The notes under the pieces: model-generated
Seen by the model: the letters and a program-made list of their open reading frames with translations, nothing else
Databases searched by the model: none
What the model was told of the DNA's origin: nothing
Program-made: the position numbers and the translations under genes
In this document: positions 23,873 through 25,445 of the stretch, piece after piece
Position numbering within the stretch: the first letter of the stretch is position 1
Layout of the letters: each line of letters starts with the position of its first letter
Source: a virus
Virus record (IMG/VR): IMGVR_UViG_3300042291_001997
Coordinates: 1 to 25,445 of that record
DNA: 25,445 nucleotides
Direction: 5' to 3' (one strand)

Positions 23873-24814
23873 ATGGAAAATCTAGTTTTGATAAACTTAT
23901 TGGAAAATGTGTTAGGTAAATCTAAACCTACATCGCGAGGCAATCATTCATTCCATTGCCCATTCTGTAAGCATCATAAACCGAAATTAGAAATCAATGT
24001 AGTCACTAACGAGAAGAAAGAAAATCCGTGGCACTGTTGGGTATGCAATACTAAAGGTAAATCAATACATTCATTATTTAAAGCAATGAAAGTCGATCGT
24101 TCTAAAGTAGAGCAGCTAGACGTTATTATTGTACCTGGTAAGCGCCAAACTATTGTTTACAATCAAATAACATTACCTAAGGAATTTAAAACGCTGATTG
24201 ACGTTACTCCATTATCTAAAATGGATCAAATATATGCTAAACAAGCATTACATTTTTTACATAAACGTGATATTACAGACAATCATATTAAAAAATATAA
24301 TATTGGATTCTGTACTGAAGGCGAATATAATGGACGAGTTATCATACCATCGTATGATTCAGAAGGACAATTAAATTATTTTATTGCTCGCTCATTTGAT
24401 CAAGATTCACCTCGTAAGTATAAGAACCCATCAGTACAGAATAAGAATATAATTGGATTAGAATATTTTGTAAATTGGGACGCACCAGTAGTATTAGTTG
24501 AAGGTATGTTTGATGCATTAACAATACAACGAAATGTTATTCCATTATTTGGTAAAGTACTCTCTGAGGCGCTAATGAAACGATTAGTTACTTCAGATGT
24601 AGAAAAAGTATACGTTGCTTTAGATAAAGACGCACAACGTGAAGCATTACAACACTGTCAAACATTAATGAACTATGGTAAAGAAGTTTACTTAGTTGAA
24701 ATGGACGGTAAAGATGCAAATGAAATCGGATTTAAGAATTTCTTAAATATAATTGAAAACACATACCCACTAACATTTGAAAAAATAATGGGTATAAAAC
24801 TAAAAATCGCATGA
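23873..24814 (+). CDS. DNA primase, T4 gp61/DnaG-like (zinc finger plus Toprim)
   Basis: 313 residues; T4 gp61 is 342. The N-terminal zinc-binding domain has C29-x2-C32 (HCPFC) and C55-x2-C58 (HCWVC). Residues about 115-200 are the N-terminal part of the RNA polymerase core, including RVIIPSYDSEGQLNYFIARS. The Toprim domain shows VVLVEGMFDAL with E210 and D214, then YVALDKDA with the D251-x-D253 pair, and later DGKDANEIG. These acidic residues bind the catalytic metal ions for primer synthesis. It would make RNA primers for lagging-strand replication with a phage helicase outside this window. A 26-base gap precedes it. The next gene overlaps by four bases (ATGA). High confidence. Confidence 0.88.
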   Translation: MENLVLINLLENVLGKSKPTSRGNHSFHCPFCKHHKPKLEINVVTNEKKENPWHCWVCNTKGKSIHSLFKAMKVDRSKVEQLDVIIVPGKRQTIVYNQITLPKEFKTLIDVTPLSKMDQIYAKQALHFLHKRDITDNHIKKYNIGFCTEGEYNGRVIIPSYDSEGQLNYFIARSFDQDSPRKYKNPSVQNKNIIGLEYFVNWDAPVVLVEGMFDALTIQRNVIPLFGKVLSEALMKRLVTSDVEKVYVALDKDAQREALQHCQTLMNYGKEVYLVEMDGKDANEIGFKNFLNIIENTYPLTFEKIMGIKLKIA

Positions 24815-25445
24815 TTGAGCAAAACTCAAATGTAATCAAAGATCCAAATATTAAACGGATTGTTGAATACACAGAAAATTCAAAACAAGTAAACATTTTA
24901 GATAGTCGTTTCTACAGACGTAGCGAAAAGTACTACCCATCTGTTACCTCCATATTAAATTTCTTTCCTAAGAATGGTTTTTTCCATTCATGGCTAAAAG
25001 ACGTTGGACATAATAGCGATATTATAATGCGTAAAGCAGCTAATGAGGGAACACAAGTACACAATGCAATTGAAGATTTCTTAGGTGGGAGTGAAATTAC
25101 TTGGATTGATGAATATGGTAATGCTAAATATCAATTAGATGTTTGGAAAATGATCTTACGATTTGCTGATTTTTGGAATCAAGTAAAACCAGAATTAGTA
25201 TCAAAAGAATACCATTTATTTTCTGACCAATATGAGTATGCTGGTACGGCCGATTTAATTGTGAGAATCAACGGGGAACTTTGGTTATTAGACATTAAAA
25301 CATCAAATTCACTACATACATCATATGATTTACAACTCGCGGCTTATGCGCAGGCTTGGAATGAAACTCATACTGAAGCAGTTACACGTACTGGTATTAT
25401 TTGGTTAAAAGCTAAAACACATAAGGAAGGTAAAGAAGGTCAGAT
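24811..25445 (+). CDS. PD-(D/E)XK nuclease, RecB/Cas4-like (3' end outside window)
   Basis: The ATG at 24811 overlaps the primase stop; 211 codons are visible and the frame runs open off the end. Motifs in order: YPSVTSIL (about 42-49), GTQVHNAIEDFLGG with H84, E133 in SKEYHLF, AGTADLIV with D148, LLDIKTS with D161 and K163, and the QLAAY motif at Q175. This is the complete set of the RecB-family exonuclease core (H, E, D, D-x-K, QxxxY). The substrate is probably DNA ends, in recombination, repair or replication, as suggested by coupling to primase. There is no sign of the cysteine cluster of Cas4 in the visible part, although that cluster may lie at the missing C-terminus. High confidence for the fold, low for the exact role. 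Confidence 0.82.
   Translation, partial: MIEQNSNVIKDPNIKRIVEYTENSKQVNILDSRFYRRSEKYYPSVTSILNFFPKNGFFHSWLKDVGHNSDIIMRKAANEGTQVHNAIEDFLGGSEITWIDEYGNAKYQLDVWKMILRFADFWNQVKPELVSKEYHLFSDQYEYAGTADLIVRINGELWLLDIKTSNSLHTSYDLQLAAYAQAWNETHTEAVTRTGIIWLKAKTHKEGKEGQ

Overview
The window is a contiguous stretch of a tailed-phage genome, most likely a T4-related myovirus. It is very AT-rich, all recognisable genes lie on the + strand, and they are packed with overlaps of a few bases (TAATG, ATGA) or gaps of at most about 50 bases. No stretch longer than about 50 bases lacks a gene. I see no tRNA, rRNA, insertion sequence, CRISPR array or integrase. The start codons have no convincing Shine-Dalgarno sequence and are preceded instead by A/T-rich leaders. 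One putative fibre protein carries an Ig-like module resembling Flavobacterium SprB repeats. Both points suggest, without proving, a Bacteroidota (flavobacterial-type) host.

Layout. Bases 1-1357 hold the end of an HD-type phosphohydrolase-like gene, a small membrane protein and a T4 gp55-like late sigma factor. Bases 1387-8104 hold a baseplate block: a small conserved-type protein, an OB/spike-like protein, a coiled-coil structural protein, a short charged protein, gp25-like and gp6-like wedge proteins, a DNRLRE-type beta-sandwich protein and a small coiled-coil protein. Bases 8104-12522 encode a 1472-aa baseplate/tail protein with motifs common in tail proteins of phages from this background. 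Bases 12573-14238 encode two virion-type proteins. Bases 14252-23081 encode three consecutive large proteins (443, 702 and 1788 aa), all interrupted by mucin-like Pro/Thr/Ala/Ser repeats of period four residues (12 bp). They are best read as tail-fibre or adhesin components. A 104-aa protein follows (23096-23410) that resembles the C-terminus of the 333-aa protein lying just before the fibre cluster. The window ends with nucleic-acid enzymes: a GIY-YIG-type nuclease, a T4 gp61/DnaG-like primase and the start of a RecB/Cas4-like PD-(D/E)XK nuclease.

How the parts fit. The gp55-like factor would direct late transcription of the structural genes. An AT-rich element, TATTTATA, sits just upstream of four genes and is the reverse complement of the T4 late promoter consensus TATAAATA. 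The gp25, gp6 and large wedge/tail proteins would build the baseplate, the spike-like protein its central tip, and the repeat-rich proteins the host-contact fibres.

The most unusual part is the fibre cluster: long PTTA-type linkers with much higher GC than the rest, exact long direct repeats, cysteine-bearing modules strung between linkers and shared between two proteins, and hydrophobic segments inside the largest protein. Function calls rest on motif recognition by eye; no database search was run.
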